This document shows, piece after piece, positions 11,695 to 23,730 of a stretch of 64,000 nucleotides of DNA. The notes below the pieces were generated by a model, which made no database searches, was not told the DNA's origin, and saw nothing but the letters and a program-made list of their open reading frames with translations. Source of the DNA: Cercophora sp. LCS_1 (lineage: Eukaryota > Ascomycota > Sordariomycetes > Sordariales > Lasiosphaeriaceae); NCBI GenBank assembly GCA_036250225.1, contig JAPZLL010000042.1, positions 186,001 to 250,000 on the forward strand, written 5' to 3'. The translations under genes were made by a program, and so were the position numbers. The stretch's first letter is position 1. The number at the start of each line of letters is the position of its first letter.

Positions 11695-14229
11695 CATAGT
11701 GCCATCTTTGCAAGTCTCAAGACGGGTTGCGTTCTGTCAAGGCGCCTGGTTTGAGTTGAACAGGAATCAGAGTACGATTCCGCCCTGTCTTTTCGGCTCA
11801 AGAGTAATTGACGTTTGGTGCAGCCAAAGGTCCCGTCGGGATTGACAGTCGGGAGACCTAAAGGTCAGCCATTGCCTAACGGGCTACAGCCAAATTGTGT
11901 AAGGCGTGGCTTGATTAGGTGGTCAGATGTTCCTATGATATCACAGCGAGGTCAGCTTTCTGCGGTGTTCAATATTCAGATATAAGTCATACCCCCAGTC
12001 TCAGCGGGATTAGCGTAACCAAAATTCCTGAAGCCATACCGTGCTGTCATATAGTCTCATGTAAAGAGACCGGAATTCGGGGGTAGGATGAGCGACATGG
12101 GACGAGCCGGGCATATAGCGTGGCATCGGCAAGTATAGGAAGAACCCTGCAGATTCCGCGGACGGCTGTTTTCCCCGTCATCGACACCTTGGAACCGAGC
12201 ATTGCATTCGATAGCATCCATTTTCTGAGAGAGAGAGGGGATCTGCAAATACCCATTCTGAACTCCGTGGGCCAACGCCGCCAGACCGCCCAGGCCAGGG
12301 CATCGTCTCAGCAAACTCGACCGCGCCTCCCAAGCAAAACCCACGCCGCCATCCCACATAGCAATGAAACCTCGAACCCAGCATCCTCTCCACAATCCAC
12401 CACACACCTTGCCGCACCACTCACGGTGCCCCAATTGTTCTTGTCGTCGAAACCATTCCCGAAGCAAACCCCAAAAAGTCTCGGCCATTCTTTTGCAACC
12501 CACCCAGAACCAGATGTGCCCCGTCAATCCCGCCTCAATCCCGCCGTTCCCCAAACGAGCAGCACGTGTCTAATTTATGCACCAACCCCTGCGAGGTCCC
12601 CCATCCATTCCATCCAGAATGAAAAAAAATCCAACCAACGGACGCCGCATGCATATCGGGCTCTGGGCGCGCCAATCCATCCCCCCTCAACCCCCCCAAA
12701 AAATCCCGGTTCCGCAATATGGGAGAACTCGGGCTCTCGCAATAACCCACAGGCTGATTGCAACACTAGACAGTCTCATCTCACGAGATGCATCCGCGAC
12801 CATCCGCAACCAACAAATTGGATACTGTATCGACTCAAGTTGGAGGACAAACAAACCCGAAATGCGGCCGCGAATATGCATGCTTCCCGCCGAGCGATCC
12901 AGACAGAGTTTCACAGGGCAAGAAAACAGCAAAAAGACAAAAGGGTAGGCCCGATAGAAGCAATATACTCAGCTTTTACAGCGCCAATGAACCGCCTATG
13001 GAACGCCTGTGGCAAATGCGACCTGAACCAACAGCATATTCCTAAATTGACAAAATTGGCATGGCGCGCATTATATATTCCAGATGCCACGACAGTCTAG
13101 CCCGGCTGGCCCAGGCGATTGGGACGACATTATCACTCGCCCCTATTGGTGACATTCTTAATCTTGGGAAAACAGAGGTTAGGTTCTACGCGAGGAAACG
13201 GAAATCTCGGAGAGAAACGAGAAAATCCCCAATGCCGCTCATGGCTGCGCTGCGTTGCCGTGTCCATCTGCCACCGCCACCTCGGCATTCGTTTCTTTCC
13301 TTCCAGAAACAATCGTGCACGGAAAACCACAAGACAAGCCAGGTTTACCTTTCCCAGACCAGGAATGCATCATGAGCATGGCCAGTCCAACCTAGCGTGG
13401 TTTCCCCAGAAAAAAAAGCACGATCTCCCCCTCTCCATGATTCATCCCCGCATCTCGCATCTCACCGTTACGCCTTGAATGGCGCCCGTGTGTCTTGGCG
13501 GCATGGCGGATTCTTGGCGCGGTGCTTCCCCGCGAACAAAACGTTCGCCGACTTTATTTGCCGACAGGGCAAGGACAGGGAACCGATAACAGGGGCTGTT
13601 TCCTTAGCCCACCCATCCCTCGCACCATTGGACACTGCGACCCAAGATGGCACACCCCCAAGATTCACTGCCAAAGTGGCCAACCAGTCGATTGCATGCC
13701 AATTGCTGGCTGCTTGCTTCCAGACGAGGTGGTAGGCGTGTGTGCAACCTCTGCGCGGATGGATCACCACGCCGGACCGGTTATTCTCAACCGAGGGTCC
13801 CCCATCCTTGCCAGTTGTGCGCACAGTCGTTGATCCCTCCCAATCCCCCATCCATGTCTGTTGCCCCATGTCCATGTGCCATTCACCATCCCGTCCCGGT
13901 CTTGCAGCCTGAAGCTCGTCGGCCTGCCAGTGAACCAGCAGCCCGCCTATGAGAACCGAAATCCCATCCTGGCCTCTTAATGCAACGATGGGGCGGGTGC
14001 TACTGCCAGAATGTTTAAAAGCAAGACGAGGGAACCACTCACACACCCAACGAAGATTCCCGGCTGGATTTCCTGAACCCCGTCGAGTCGTTCTGGTTCG
14101 GTCGAGGAAAAAAGATTATCTTCCTCCCTCTCCCCTCCTCCTCTCCCTACAGATAGGTAGCTTCACTTCCCCTGTCCTATCCGCCGAGACATCTCACCGG
14201 GGAGTTTGCATCGGTAATCCGCCCTCACC
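11695..14229. other. Long intergenic region with strong strand asymmetry
   Basis: About 2.5 kb. From ~12.2 to 13.0 kb the top strand is very rich in C and A and poor in T, which leaves long frames open by chance (12120-13100) because all stop codons begin with T. No family resemblance is visible in these frames. The last part should hold the promoter and leader of the MFS gene at 14230. Confidence 0.55.
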
Positions 14230-15881
14230 ATGTCGTCGGAAAAGGAAATCGGTAAGCCCCGCCATGTTGGTTCGAGATGATGAAGCTTACTTGCCCCCGC
14301 AGCTCAAGCTCTCGAGCACGAGCAGACCTCGCCCAAAGATGGCTCGACCGACGGCAGCCAGCCCGAGCTGGAATGGACCGAGGAAGAGGAGACGACCATC
14401 CGCCGCAAGATCGACTGGCACACGGTGCCCCTCGTCACACTGCTGTACATGCTGACGTTCTTGGACCGCATCAACATCGGCAATGCGCGCGTGCAAGGAC
14501 TCGGCGACGAGATGGGTTTCAACGAGGGCTATGGCTTCAACTGGGCCCTGTCCATCTTCTACATCATCTACCTGCTGGTCGAAGTGCCTAGCAACATCCT
14601 GCTCAAGCGTATCGGCGCCCGCTTCTACCTGCCGCTGCTCGTCGTCGGCTTTGGCTTCGTGTCCATCTGCACCGCCTTTGTGCGCGATTTTGGTGGACTC
14701 ATGACGGCGCGTGCCTTTTTGGGTATCTTCGAGGGTGGCGCCATGCCGGGAATGGCCTTCTATCTCAGCTGCTTCTACAAGCGCAACGAGCTGCTCTTTC
14801 GCATCGGCATCTACGTGTCGGCCGCGTCCATCGCCGGTGCTTTCGGTGGTCTCCTCGCTGCCGGTCTCTCGCAGATCCCCGAGTGGGGCATCGCGTCGAT
14901 GCGCCTATACGCTTGGCGCAACATCTTCTTCTTCGAGGGCATCATCACCTGCCTGTGCGGTCTGGCGGCGCCAATCTGGATGCCCAACGGCCCGTCCGAC
15001 TGTAAGTTCCTGACCGAGCGCCAGCGCAAGATCGCCGCCGAGCGTCTAGTTCGCGAGCACAAGGTGGACGAGGCCGAGCAGGTGACGTGGGCAGACGTCA
15101 AGAAGGCTATGCTCTGCCTGCACAACTACACTTGCGCCCTCGCCTTCTTCGCCATCAACATCACGGTCCAGGGTCTGTCGGTCTTCATGCCCACCATTCT
15201 GCGCGAGCTCAACAGGAGCTGGACGCCGACCCAGGTGCAGCTGTACTCCGTGCCGCCCTACGTTGCCGCCTGTGCCGTCGCCGTCGGCATCGCCTATATC
15301 AGCGACAAAACGCAAAGGCGCGGCATCTACCTCGCCGGCTTCTCGCTTATTGCTCTGACCGGGTTCCTCATTATGCGCTTCGTCACTGACACCAACGCGC
15401 GCTACGGCGGTATTTTCTTGATCACCGTCGGTGCCTTCCCCGGCGGCCCTGGCTTCCTCAGCTGGGGTATCAACAGTATGTTTGTTGCCTCCGTGGTATT
15501 TCGATCCATAGCTGACTTGTCCAGACTCTGCTGGTCCCGCCGTCCGTGCCGTCTCGACCGCTTACATCGTCAGTCTTGGTACCATTGGTGGTATCGTCGC
15601 AACGTAAGTTTTCCGTCCTTCCGCATCTTGCATCAGCCGCTGACAGTGCCACCAGATGGACCTACATCCCCAAGGACGGCCCCAAGTACCACACCGGCCA
15701 CACCATCAACATTGTCGGCCAGTCCGTCACCTTCTGCCTCGCCATGTTCGGCATTTTCTACTGCATGCGCGAGAACCGGCTCCGCGCCCAGGGCAAGCGG
15801 GACCACCGCCTCGAGGGCCTGACCGAGCGCGAGGCCCAGAAGCTGGGATACAAGCACCCTCGCTTTAAGTACTGGGTCTAG
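14230..15881 (+). CDS. MFS transporter, Dal5/allantoate permease (ACS) family
   Basis: Four exons: 14230-14251, 14303-15475, 15525-15603 and 15656-15881; 499 residues. The start has a CACCATG context and the first exon encodes only seven residues plus one base. The protein has the anion:cation symporter layout: hydrophilic N-terminus, LDRINIGNARVQGL after helix 1, EVPSNILLKR at helix 2-3, RAFLGIFEGGAMPG in helix 4, a central loop, then WGINNSAGPAVRAV formed across the exon 2/3 junction, and IVATWTYIPKDGPKYHTGH across exon 3/4. Members import small organic anions such as allantoate, nicotinate, pantothenate or dipeptides at the plasma membrane. The substrate cannot be told from the sequence. 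A related permease gene lies 1.4 kb downstream on the same strand. Confidence 0.92.
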
Positions 15882-17115
15882 ACAGGGAGACACGGTGGGA
15901 AAAGTTGGATACCGGTGGTAATGGTTGGTGGTCGGTTCATAGCCCAATGCACGTGTTCAAAACCGTTGTAATGTTGTCCTTTTCATAGGTGTGTGCGCGC
16001 GGGGTTGGTCCTGATAGATGATGACCGAAAAATAATGTCTCGACGAACTCGATACCCAAACAAGCCAAAGCATCACACCAAATATCATGGCGTTGACCAG
16101 CCGAAATCGCCGACTGGTCCGACTTGTTGTCCGACGACGTCAAGATCTCCCCAGTGGCGCGCCAACTTCCAAGAAAACGGCTTGCATCCAAGAGCGCCAC
16201 CAGCACAACGCTAGCACGCAATGGGAGGACGGCCCACGACCTGGTGCGAAGCTTGTTGTGGAGCCTCAGAACGACCGTTCGCATCTCATCTCGGAGAAAA
16301 ATGCCCCAATTGATCGACTGCAATGGACGCATGTTTGATGCTTCATGCCACCGTAACACCCGGCCGGCCGTCGATTGGAAGTGGGAGAGTGCCGTAATAA
16401 CTACTGTAATTGCGGCAAGTGCCAAGTGGAGCGCTGTGTGACCGTCGGACTGGTCGAGCGGCCGACTTCGATACAGGCGCCAGGGAAATAAGCGATTGGG
16501 CAATCTTTTGTGGGCGCCTGTTTGTTGCGTTTGGCGAGCTTGATCGGACGTCGGACGTCGGCCGTGCAGACATGCCTCGGCCCTTGCCGGGCTTGCAACA
16601 GTTGGGTTGCTGACTGCGTCTCACCGACGGACAGCAAAGAGGGCCGGTGGGCCGCAAAACCATCTCCAGGTTTCGGTGAGCTTTCCCCCGACCTGGCGTC
16701 GGTTTTCCGTCTTTGGCGTCTCCGGGCGCGCTAGAATGGCGAGTACGGACGCTATGTGGCTCGCGGTGGACCTCATTGACCCCGGGGCGATGGAGACGCC
16801 GCCCGAGGGATTCGTCCGGCTGGAGTCGGCCCAGGAAATAGTTTCGGGGCCCGCCGAAAGCTCGTCGAACGCGACGTAGCGACCGCCGTGTCTGTGTGGT
16901 CGTGATGGAGCCAGTGGGCCGAATCCGGGGTTGTGGGTGGGTGGCACGTCAGAAGGTCAATGAGGGGAGGGCGGGGCGGCGAGATCGGGGAAGGATCAGC
17001 GCTTTTGCCATCGCTAGCAGTGACACCAATGCACTGAAATCTGGGGGACGGTACTTGATCCGGGGACGTGGGCAACAGGGAAAAGATGATCCCTCCGACA
17101 TGAGGATGCAGCACG
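15882..17115. other. Intergenic region between the two MFS genes
   Basis: About 1.2 kb holding the 3' end of the first permease gene and the promoter of the second. Open frames here, including 15937-16503 on the minus strand, show no recognisable protein. Confidence 0.55.
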
Positions 17116-17121
17116 TATAAA
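17116..17121 (+). promoter_or_regulatory. Possible TATA box of the second MFS gene
   Basis: TATAAA lies 126 bases before the chosen ATG at 17247, at a spacing that would leave a leader of roughly 100 bases. The only support is the motif and its position. Confidence 0.4.
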
Positions 17122-17246
17122 GGCGTTGCCTCCCCCGTTCCTCCGTGCCGAGTCTGTGTGAGCTGCTTGCTGCTTGCTCCTGATATCGACGATCGGCACT
17201 GTGACACGACCCGAGAACGAAAGTGCCTGTCTCGAGCACTTCCACC

Positions 17247-18863
17247 ATGGCAGACGAAAAGTACTCCGTCGCCCCTGAAAAGGCGAGCATCGAGCAAAAG
17301 TCCGACGTCGACAAGTCCGACGGCGAGACCAACCCGTGGGTAGCCAAGTTCGGGGCGCAGGATGAAGCCACGCAGAAGGCCTACGAGAAGAAGCTTCTCC
17401 GGAAGATAGACCTGCATCTGCTGCCCTTCCTCATCCTCATGTACCTCCTCAACTTCCTCGACCGCGCCAACCTCGCCCAGGCCCGCCAGGGATCGCTGGA
17501 GAAGGATCTCGGCATGAGCAACACCGACTTCAACCTGGCCACGTCCATCTTCTTCGTCGGTTACCTGCTGATGCAGCTGCCATCAAACCTGCTCATCACC
17601 AAGGTGCGCCCGTCGCTCTACCTGACCGCAGCCATGGCGCTGTGGGGAGGTGTGTCGGCCTGCAATGCTGCGACCAAAAACTTCACCCACCTCGTGGTCG
17701 TACGCTTCTTCCTCGGCTTCGTCGAAGCCCCTTTCTTCCCCGGGGCGGTCTTCCTCATGAGCTCGTGGTACACCAGGGCCGAGCTGACTCGGCGCATGTC
17801 GTATTTTTACTCTGGCAACGCGCTGGCTAACATGTTCGGCGGCATCATTGGCGCTGCGGTCCTCGGCAACATGGATGGCGCCCAAGGCATTGCGGGCTGG
17901 AGATGGCTCTTCATTATCGTTAGTCCACGCCCCCGCTGCATCGTGTTTCGACCTAACCGTTGGACAATAGGAAGGTGTCGTGACCATCGGTGTTGCCATG
18001 GTTGCCGTATTTGTCCTCCCCGACTACCCGAGCACCACGCGCTGGCTGGACGAAGAAGAGCGTGCGTACGCCACATGGCGCCTGCTCCGTGACATCAACG
18101 AGCCCGACGCCGCGCAGTCCGTCTGGAAGGGTCTCAAGCTCGCCCTTGCCGACTACCGCCTGTACCTCTTCGTCCTGCTGCAGCATCTCAGCTTGCTCTC
18201 GCAGACCTTCCAGTACTTCTTCCCCAGCATCGTCCAGACTCTCGGCTACGGGCGGATCGAGACACTGTGGCTCACAGTTCCCGTGTGGTTTGGGACGTTC
18301 CTTGTGTCTGTCTGTGTGACATGGACCTCTGCCAAGACAGAGGATCGTTCCCTGCACATCCTTGGGCTGATGATCGTCGCGGCTGTCGGAAACGCCATCG
18401 CCACGGGCTCCACGGTGTTGGGCGCTCGCTTTTTTGCCATGTTCATGATGCCTATGGGAGCTGTTCCCGCTTGTTAGTACCCTTTACACGGAGAGCGCAG
18501 TCGATACTAACAGTTGTGCCAGACCAAATCCTTCTCGCGTGGATCGCCAACTCGTTCCCTCGGCCGCTGGTCAAGCGCTCCGCATCGCTTGCCATCGCCA
18601 ACATGGTGGGTAACACGGCCAGTATTTATGGCTCATACATGTATCCGTCGTCGGCAGCACCTCAATACGTCCCTGGCGGAAGCGCAAACGCCGTCATCTG
18701 CTTGCTTGTTGGTCTGTTGGCCATCCTACTGCGATACCTGCACAAGTGGGAGAACAAGAAGCTGGCAAAGGCCGAAGTAGAGGATGCCGCGAATGCCGAG
18801 GCCGGTGTGACGACGGATTCCACCGTCGACAGGAGAGCGACCGGGTTCAGGTATATCTACTAG
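17247..18863 (+). CDS. MFS transporter, Dal5/allantoate permease (ACS) family
   Basis: Three exons: 17247-17918, 17971-18472 and 18523-18863; 504 residues. The ATG at 17247 (CCACCATGG) is chosen over any upstream start in the same frame. Introns are bounded by GTTAGT donors with CTAAC branch sites. Landmarks of the anion:cation symporter family are LNFLDRANLAQAR after helix 1, LMQLPSNLLITK, RFFLGFVEAPFFPG in helix 4, RRMSYFYSGNALA, and WRWLFIIEGV across the first splice junction. About 12 hydrophobic helices are present, with a charged C-terminal tail. It is clearly of the same superfamily as the gene at 14230, but the two differ in exon layout and in most residues, so they are not a recent duplication. 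The substrate is unknown. Confidence 0.92.
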
Positions 18864-19733
18864 GTGTTTGGATGTTCCCGTGGAAGGATGCTCGGGGGAT
18901 GCTCGGGTAGGATGTCTTAGCGGTCGCTTGTGTTCGTTTTCTTCGTGATACCCCAAGATAGCGAGAGGAGGCGTGCCGGACTGTAAAAGTTGTTAGCGAA
19001 TGGAACCATTAATCTGTGATGTTGAGCGTGACAACCCAATTTTGCAGCAGCTGAAGTTGACGCCAAGAGACGATGCGCGGCCTGCGATCAAACGAGAAAA
19101 TAGGGGTAAAGCAATGTTGACTTGCTCCCGCCTCTTGCGTACGCATGATCGAAACTTGCAGCTGATGATGCAACGGCGGGATGGGGGAAGCTTAGCGACC
19201 CGCGCGCGCTGGTCCATCGGCGCCGGGCGGCATGTTCGGGAGACGCGGGGACAAAGATCAATCCCGTCCCAAAACCATTAGCAACAAAGAAAACATGCAG
19301 TGGTATGTGCAACTCAAAGAATCATGATGTTCCAGCATTCGAACGAAGTGGCTTGAGGCGGACTTCAGAAGGAAAATATCAAGCACTTGTATCCAAGACT
19401 TTTGCAAGCTCAAGTGAAAAGGGAATTCGGAGGAAAGCGCGATCGATTCGACACAAAACTTGCGCACCTGCATTTTTTGTGCATGACTTGACGGATTTGG
19501 CGGCACGGCTGCGCCGCCAACACCGCGCTATCGACTGTGCCGGGCGCACCTTCCAATCCGGACACGATTGCTGACATGACATTACGGCGGCGTGTTGGCG
19601 CAGGATTTTACGTCACCCGTCGCCCGCCGCTCGTCGCAAACTCCAACCGTCTTTTCACCTCCAACAACTCGTTCATCGCATCGACTGCCCTGTATCGCGA
19701 ATTTTGCCGTCGACAGTCCGGCGCGTCTGGTGG
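18864..19733. other. Intergenic region, no gene seen
   Basis: About 0.9 kb between the MFS gene and the DOMON-b561 gene, both on the plus strand. Only short unsupported frames are present. Confidence 0.6.
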
Positions 19734-21182
19734 ATGCGCGCAACCCCGGCCATGTGGTCCCTCCGCCAAGCCGGTCTCGGCTTCCTCATTTCGCTGCTGC
19801 CCCTCGCCGCCGCCGAACCAGTGCAATATTGCCGGAACGGCTACAGCATCGGCCGCTCCGATTTCTGCTTCGGCGTCTCAACCTTCCAAAACACCACCAC
19901 CCACGCTACAGACACGTATTTCGCCCTCACGGTGACCCGCGGCTCTCCGCTAGGATGGACAGCCGTCGGCTCAGGATGGCGCATGGACAAGTCGCTCATG
20001 TTCATCGTCTACGGCGACCCCTCCGGTTCTGATCCCACTGTGAGCATCCGCATCGGCCACGGCCACGCCCAACCGGCACAGGTCAAACCGCTCACCTTAT
20101 CCGGGGGCGGCCAACTCGAGATCCTCCGCTCGAAATGGCGAGCCCCGCACCAAGCACGACATGAAGACCACCATGAGGATGGTCCTCCATCGGGTCCTCC
20201 AACGCATATCGCCGATGTCACGGTCGCATGTTACGGCTGCTCAAGCGAGTATTTTTCTACCACTTCGGGCTCTGAACCCTTCATCTGGGCATGGAACTCG
20301 TATCAGAAGTTCGACTCGTTCGCGCCCGATGCCAAGCTCAAGATGCATGAGCATGGTGAGCGCAGCGGTGGCCATGGGTATTTCCATGTTGATATGGCGA
20401 GGTCACTTGTCGACAAAGCTGAGGCGCCGGCGATCCAGTTTGGGGTTGATCGTATTGGGACCAGCGACGGACCCATTGGAGTCGGCGGGTTCTTCAGCGG
20501 GCTGCGTGAGAGGCCGTTGCCAAGAGGCCATGGTTTCTTCATGGCGCTGGCGTTCTTAGTACTTTTCCCTCTTGGTGTAGTGTTCATGAGAACAGCTGGC
20601 GGAAATCCCTTCAAGCGGCATTGGAAGATGCAGATGGCTGCGACTGTCACAGCGTGGTTGGGCGCCGTGATTGCGGCCATCATGACGGGTGGGCGAAAAC
20701 CAAAGACTTTCCATCAGTGGGCTGGCATTGCGGTTGTCCTAGCTCTAGGACTACAAGCTGTCCTCGGATGGAGACATCATGTTGTGTTTCTGAAGGTCAG
20801 AGGGAGGACGTGGATCTCGCATGTCCATATCTGGCTAGGGCGACTTGTGGTTCTTGTCGGCTGGCTGAATGTCTTGTCCGGCATGTATCTGTCGAATCAG
20901 GGATGGCTCAGTGTCAGCTTGGTTGCTGGCCTGGTGCTAGTTGAAGCGGTTGCGGTCAGTTTGGTTGTCTCGAGAGCGAGGAGAGCCGCAAGGGCTGGGC
21001 CTGGTCAGGTTGAGGCGCATGCCCTAATGCCGAGGAATGATGGCGCCGAGGACTACTTTGCGTTGGAGATGAGCGATGATGAGTTTGATACGGATGGAGA
21101 GGACGATGTCAAGGACAAGAAAGAGGCGGGAAAGGATGAGAGTAAGGAGCGACTGACAAAGGGCGTTGATGCGAAGAGTTGA
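19734..21182 (+). CDS. DOMON domain - cytochrome b561 membrane protein
   Basis: Single exon. The first ATG is at 19734 (482 residues); ATG 19752 would give 476. Either start is followed by a signal peptide (GLGFLISLLPLAAA). The next ~220 residues form a cellobiose-dehydrogenase-type DOMON domain (YCRNGY, SDFCFGV, GWTAVGSGWRM, MFIVYGDPSG), followed by a ferric-reductase-like b561 core of five helices. Candidate haem ligands are the His of HGFFMALAF, RHWKMQM, FHQWAGIA and HVHIWLGR. The tail is acidic (EMSDDEFDTDGEDD). Such proteins pass electrons across the membrane between a haem on the extracellular DOMON and two haems in the b561 core. A DOMON in front of b561 is a common fungal arrangement; the electron acceptor is unknown. 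Confidence 0.9.
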   Translation: MRATPAMWSLRQAGLGFLISLLPLAAAEPVQYCRNGYSIGRSDFCFGVSTFQNTTTHATDTYFALTVTRGSPLGWTAVGSGWRMDKSLMFIVYGDPSGSDPTVSIRIGHGHAQPAQVKPLTLSGGGQLEILRSKWRAPHQARHEDHHEDGPPSGPPTHIADVTVACYGCSSEYFSTTSGSEPFIWAWNSYQKFDSFAPDAKLKMHEHGERSGGHGYFHVDMARSLVDKAEAPAIQFGVDRIGTSDGPIGVGGFFSGLRERPLPRGHGFFMALAFLVLFPLGVVFMRTAGGNPFKRHWKMQMAATVTAWLGAVIAAIMTGGRKPKTFHQWAGIAVVLALGLQAVLGWRHHVVFLKVRGRTWISHVHIWLGRLVVLVGWLNVLSGMYLSNQGWLSVSLVAGLVLVEAVAVSLVVSRARRAARAGPGQVEAHALMPRNDGAEDYFALEMSDDEFDTDGEDDVKDKKEAGKDESKERLTKGVDAKS

Positions 21183-22121
21183 TGTGGCTTCAGTTTCCGA
21201 CCGATAGCTTGTATCATGTACTCCAGGACCTCCCAAGTATTGGCATGGGCTCTGTGAGTGACAGTCTGTGTGCTTTGCCAAGCATGCTGCCAAGCCGAAG
21301 ACAGTGGGCGAGCTTTTCAGACTCTATGCCGAACGCCCGAAGGAGAACGAATGCGTATCTTGATTCGAAACTCGACGATCCGAGGCTCTAGCTCTACTCA
21401 TACAACTTTGCCGTGCTATATATATTAGAAAGGTCTTTGTTTTGTTAAGCGATAACAGGCAACTGACGGTGTAATTCCAAAGTGATACAAGTAAAATCCC
21501 GGGGGTTTGGGATCCAATCCAAACTTCCACACAACAAGGGCCGGCAGTGTGATCACAAGTTCTGCCCTATTCAAAAGACTTGTGCATTGCCAAGTTAGTT
21601 CTAACGTTGCTCGCAACCCGCTGTCCGAAAGGGGTCGGCAGGCGCTGTCAACCCTCCCTGCAGAACATCGGCCGCACCCTGCTCAGCGGCTCTCAGCGCT
21701 GTGATTGCAATCCTGAGCATGTTTGTGGCGTCCAATCGCCGACTCATCCACAATCGTGTCATATACCCCGCCTTCTGCTTTGGGGATCCCGCTTCAAGTG
21801 ATGCATACCCATCCCATTCCTTATCAGTATACAGTTCGCCGTGGAGGGTATGTCGGAAGGCGGCCATGGGGTGATGCGGGTGGTTGCTGGTCGTCGGGAG
21901 AATATGCAGGTCCAAGCCCTCGGAAGCTGAGGATGAAGCTGTGCCCTTAAAAGGAGACTCTGCCGTGTCATTCTCTTTCCAGAAAGCTTGCATTGGTTCC
22001 AGAATCCCATCCGCTCTGCTGGGATTCAGGGTTCCCTTGGCGACAGCACGGCGTCGCAAGTAGCCTCCGACTCCAAGCGGTTACCGCAACTCAACATAAC
22101 ACACCCCAAACATCATTCACA
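21183..22121. other. Intergenic region, no gene called
   Basis: About 0.9 kb. A 152-codon frame on the minus strand (21601-22059) has ordinary composition but no recognisable motif, so it is not called. The promoter of the P450 gene should lie at the right end. Confidence 0.5.
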
Positions 22122-23730
22122 ATGGACCCCCCCTCATTCCAAATCACAGCCATCCTCCTTGGCATCACGACCATCCTCTACCTCGTCCTCCGCACTCTCT
22201 ACAACCTCTCTACCTTCACCCCCTATCCTCCCTCCCCGGCCCACGCACCTGGTCGGCCTCCCACCTCCCCCTCTCCTGGTCCATCTTTCAAGGCACCTCA
22301 GTCCGCAAAATGGAACTCGCCCACCTCAAATACGGTCCGATCCTCCGCGTCGCGCCCGACGCCGTCTGTTTCGCCGCAGCCGAAGCCTGGAACGACATGA
22401 TGCAGCCACCGCCTGGGCGCCCCGAGACCATCCTCAAAGACACGCAATGGTTCTATCCACTCCCCGGCATGGCCGTCGCCATGTCGCAGGCTGTCGATCC
22501 GCCGAGCCACGCGCACATCAAGAAACACATCCAGCCCGCTTTCACGGCGCGTGCGCTGCGCACCCAGGAGCCGTTCATCCAGCGCTACGTCAATTTGCTG
22601 ATCGAGCGGTTGACCGATATCGCCAACAAGAAGACTGGCAAAGAAACGGAGGTGGATATCGTCTCGTGGCTGAACTTCGCGACGTTTGATATCTTTGGCG
22701 ATCTCGGATTCGGGGAGTCATTCGGATGTCTGGAGAATGCGCGGTATCACCCGTGGGTTAATCTTATCTTCTCCAACTTCAAGGGCGTCGCGCTGATGCG
22801 TGCGATTTCGTATTTTCCGACGCTGGATTGGATTTTGAATCGGTGTATCCCGCCTTCGATCCGCAAGATGCAGGATGACCATGTGCAGTTTGTCCGAGAG
22901 AGAGTCAAGAGGAGGTTGAACTATGAGTTTGAGAGGGAGGACATTATGAGTCATGTTTATCGGGGTGGGGAGTTGGAGAAGGCGGGAGAGGAAGGGTTGG
23001 ACGGGGAGACGATCACGAGTGTCTTTTGGGAGATGGTTATGGCGGGGAGCGAGACGACTGCGACGACGTTAGCTGGGACGATTGTTTTGCTGATTCAGAA
23101 TCCGGATAAGTTGAGGCTTTTGGAGGAGGAGTTGAGGGGGAAGTTTGCAAGGGAGAGTTGCGAGGATGTTGGGTTGAACGAGTTGCAGGACTTGCCGTAC
23201 CTGAACGCAGTTTTGAAGGAGGGGTTGAGGATGTGTCCGCCCTTTCCGTGGATTCTCCCAAGGGTGATCCCCAAGGGAGGTGCAACGATTTGTGGGGCTT
23301 CGTTGCCGGGTGGAGTAAGTTCTCCTGAGTTTCTTTGTTTACTTTCCCCTTGTGGGGCGGTACGCTAACTTCGAGCAAGACCAAGGTGTCGATCCATACG
23401 GTTGCTTTGCAACGCAGCACTGCGTATTTCCATGATCCCCATGGTTTTCACCCAGAAAGGTGGTTGCAGTCGGCCCTCACAGATACTCTTTCGCCCTTTT
23501 TCAACGACCGTCGCGATGCAGCCCAGACTTTCCTTGTGGGACCGCGGGCTTGTGTCGGGCAGAGTCTTGCCTGGGCGGAGTTGCGACTGATCTTGGCGAA
23601 GCTGGTGTGGTCATTTGATTTGTCGCTGCCCGTGGATGAGACGAAGAGGATCAAGTGGGAAGACTTGAGGGCGTACATTGTCATAGAAAAGCCTCCCATC
23701 CATGTGGCGCTGAAGCCTAGGAGGAAATAG
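22122..23730 (+). CDS. Cytochrome P450 with a frameshift after the membrane anchor
   Basis: Two exons, 22122-23314 and 23380-23730, separated by a GTAAGT intron. All core P450 signatures are present: I-helix AGSETTAT, K-helix ExxR (KEGLR), the PERW region (FHPERW), and the haem loop FLVGPRACVGQ with its Cys ligand near 23553. The resemblance is to microsomal fungal monooxygenases such as isotrichodermin C-15 hydroxylase-like CYPs, acting at the ER with a reductase partner. ATG 22122 opens a hydrophobic anchor ending RTLYNL, but the hinge YLHPLSSLPGPRTW and everything after it are two bases out of frame, with the shift between 22207 and 22211 inside CTCTCT. No GT-AG intron fits there. The next in-frame ATG (22310) would give a soluble protein lacking anchor and hinge. 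Allowing for the shift, the length would be ~513 residues. Confidence 0.8.

Noticed and set aside
12120..13100. 326-codon plus-strand frame
   Set aside because: The region is T-poor, so stops are rare by composition. The translation is Pro/Ser/Thr/His-rich without any motif, and frames on the other strand are also open.
15937..16503. 188-codon minus-strand frame between the MFS genes
   Set aside because: It has no recognisable domain, and overlapping plus-strand frames are equally open.
21601..22059. 152-codon minus-strand frame upstream of the P450
   Set aside because: Composition is plausible, but there is no motif, no clear leader and no splice evidence; it overlaps the likely P450 promoter.
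22122..22310. An intron as explanation for the P450 frame change
   Set aside because: No AG acceptor lies between any GT in the anchor and the YLHPLSSLPGP hinge, and the two segments are contiguous in the protein family.
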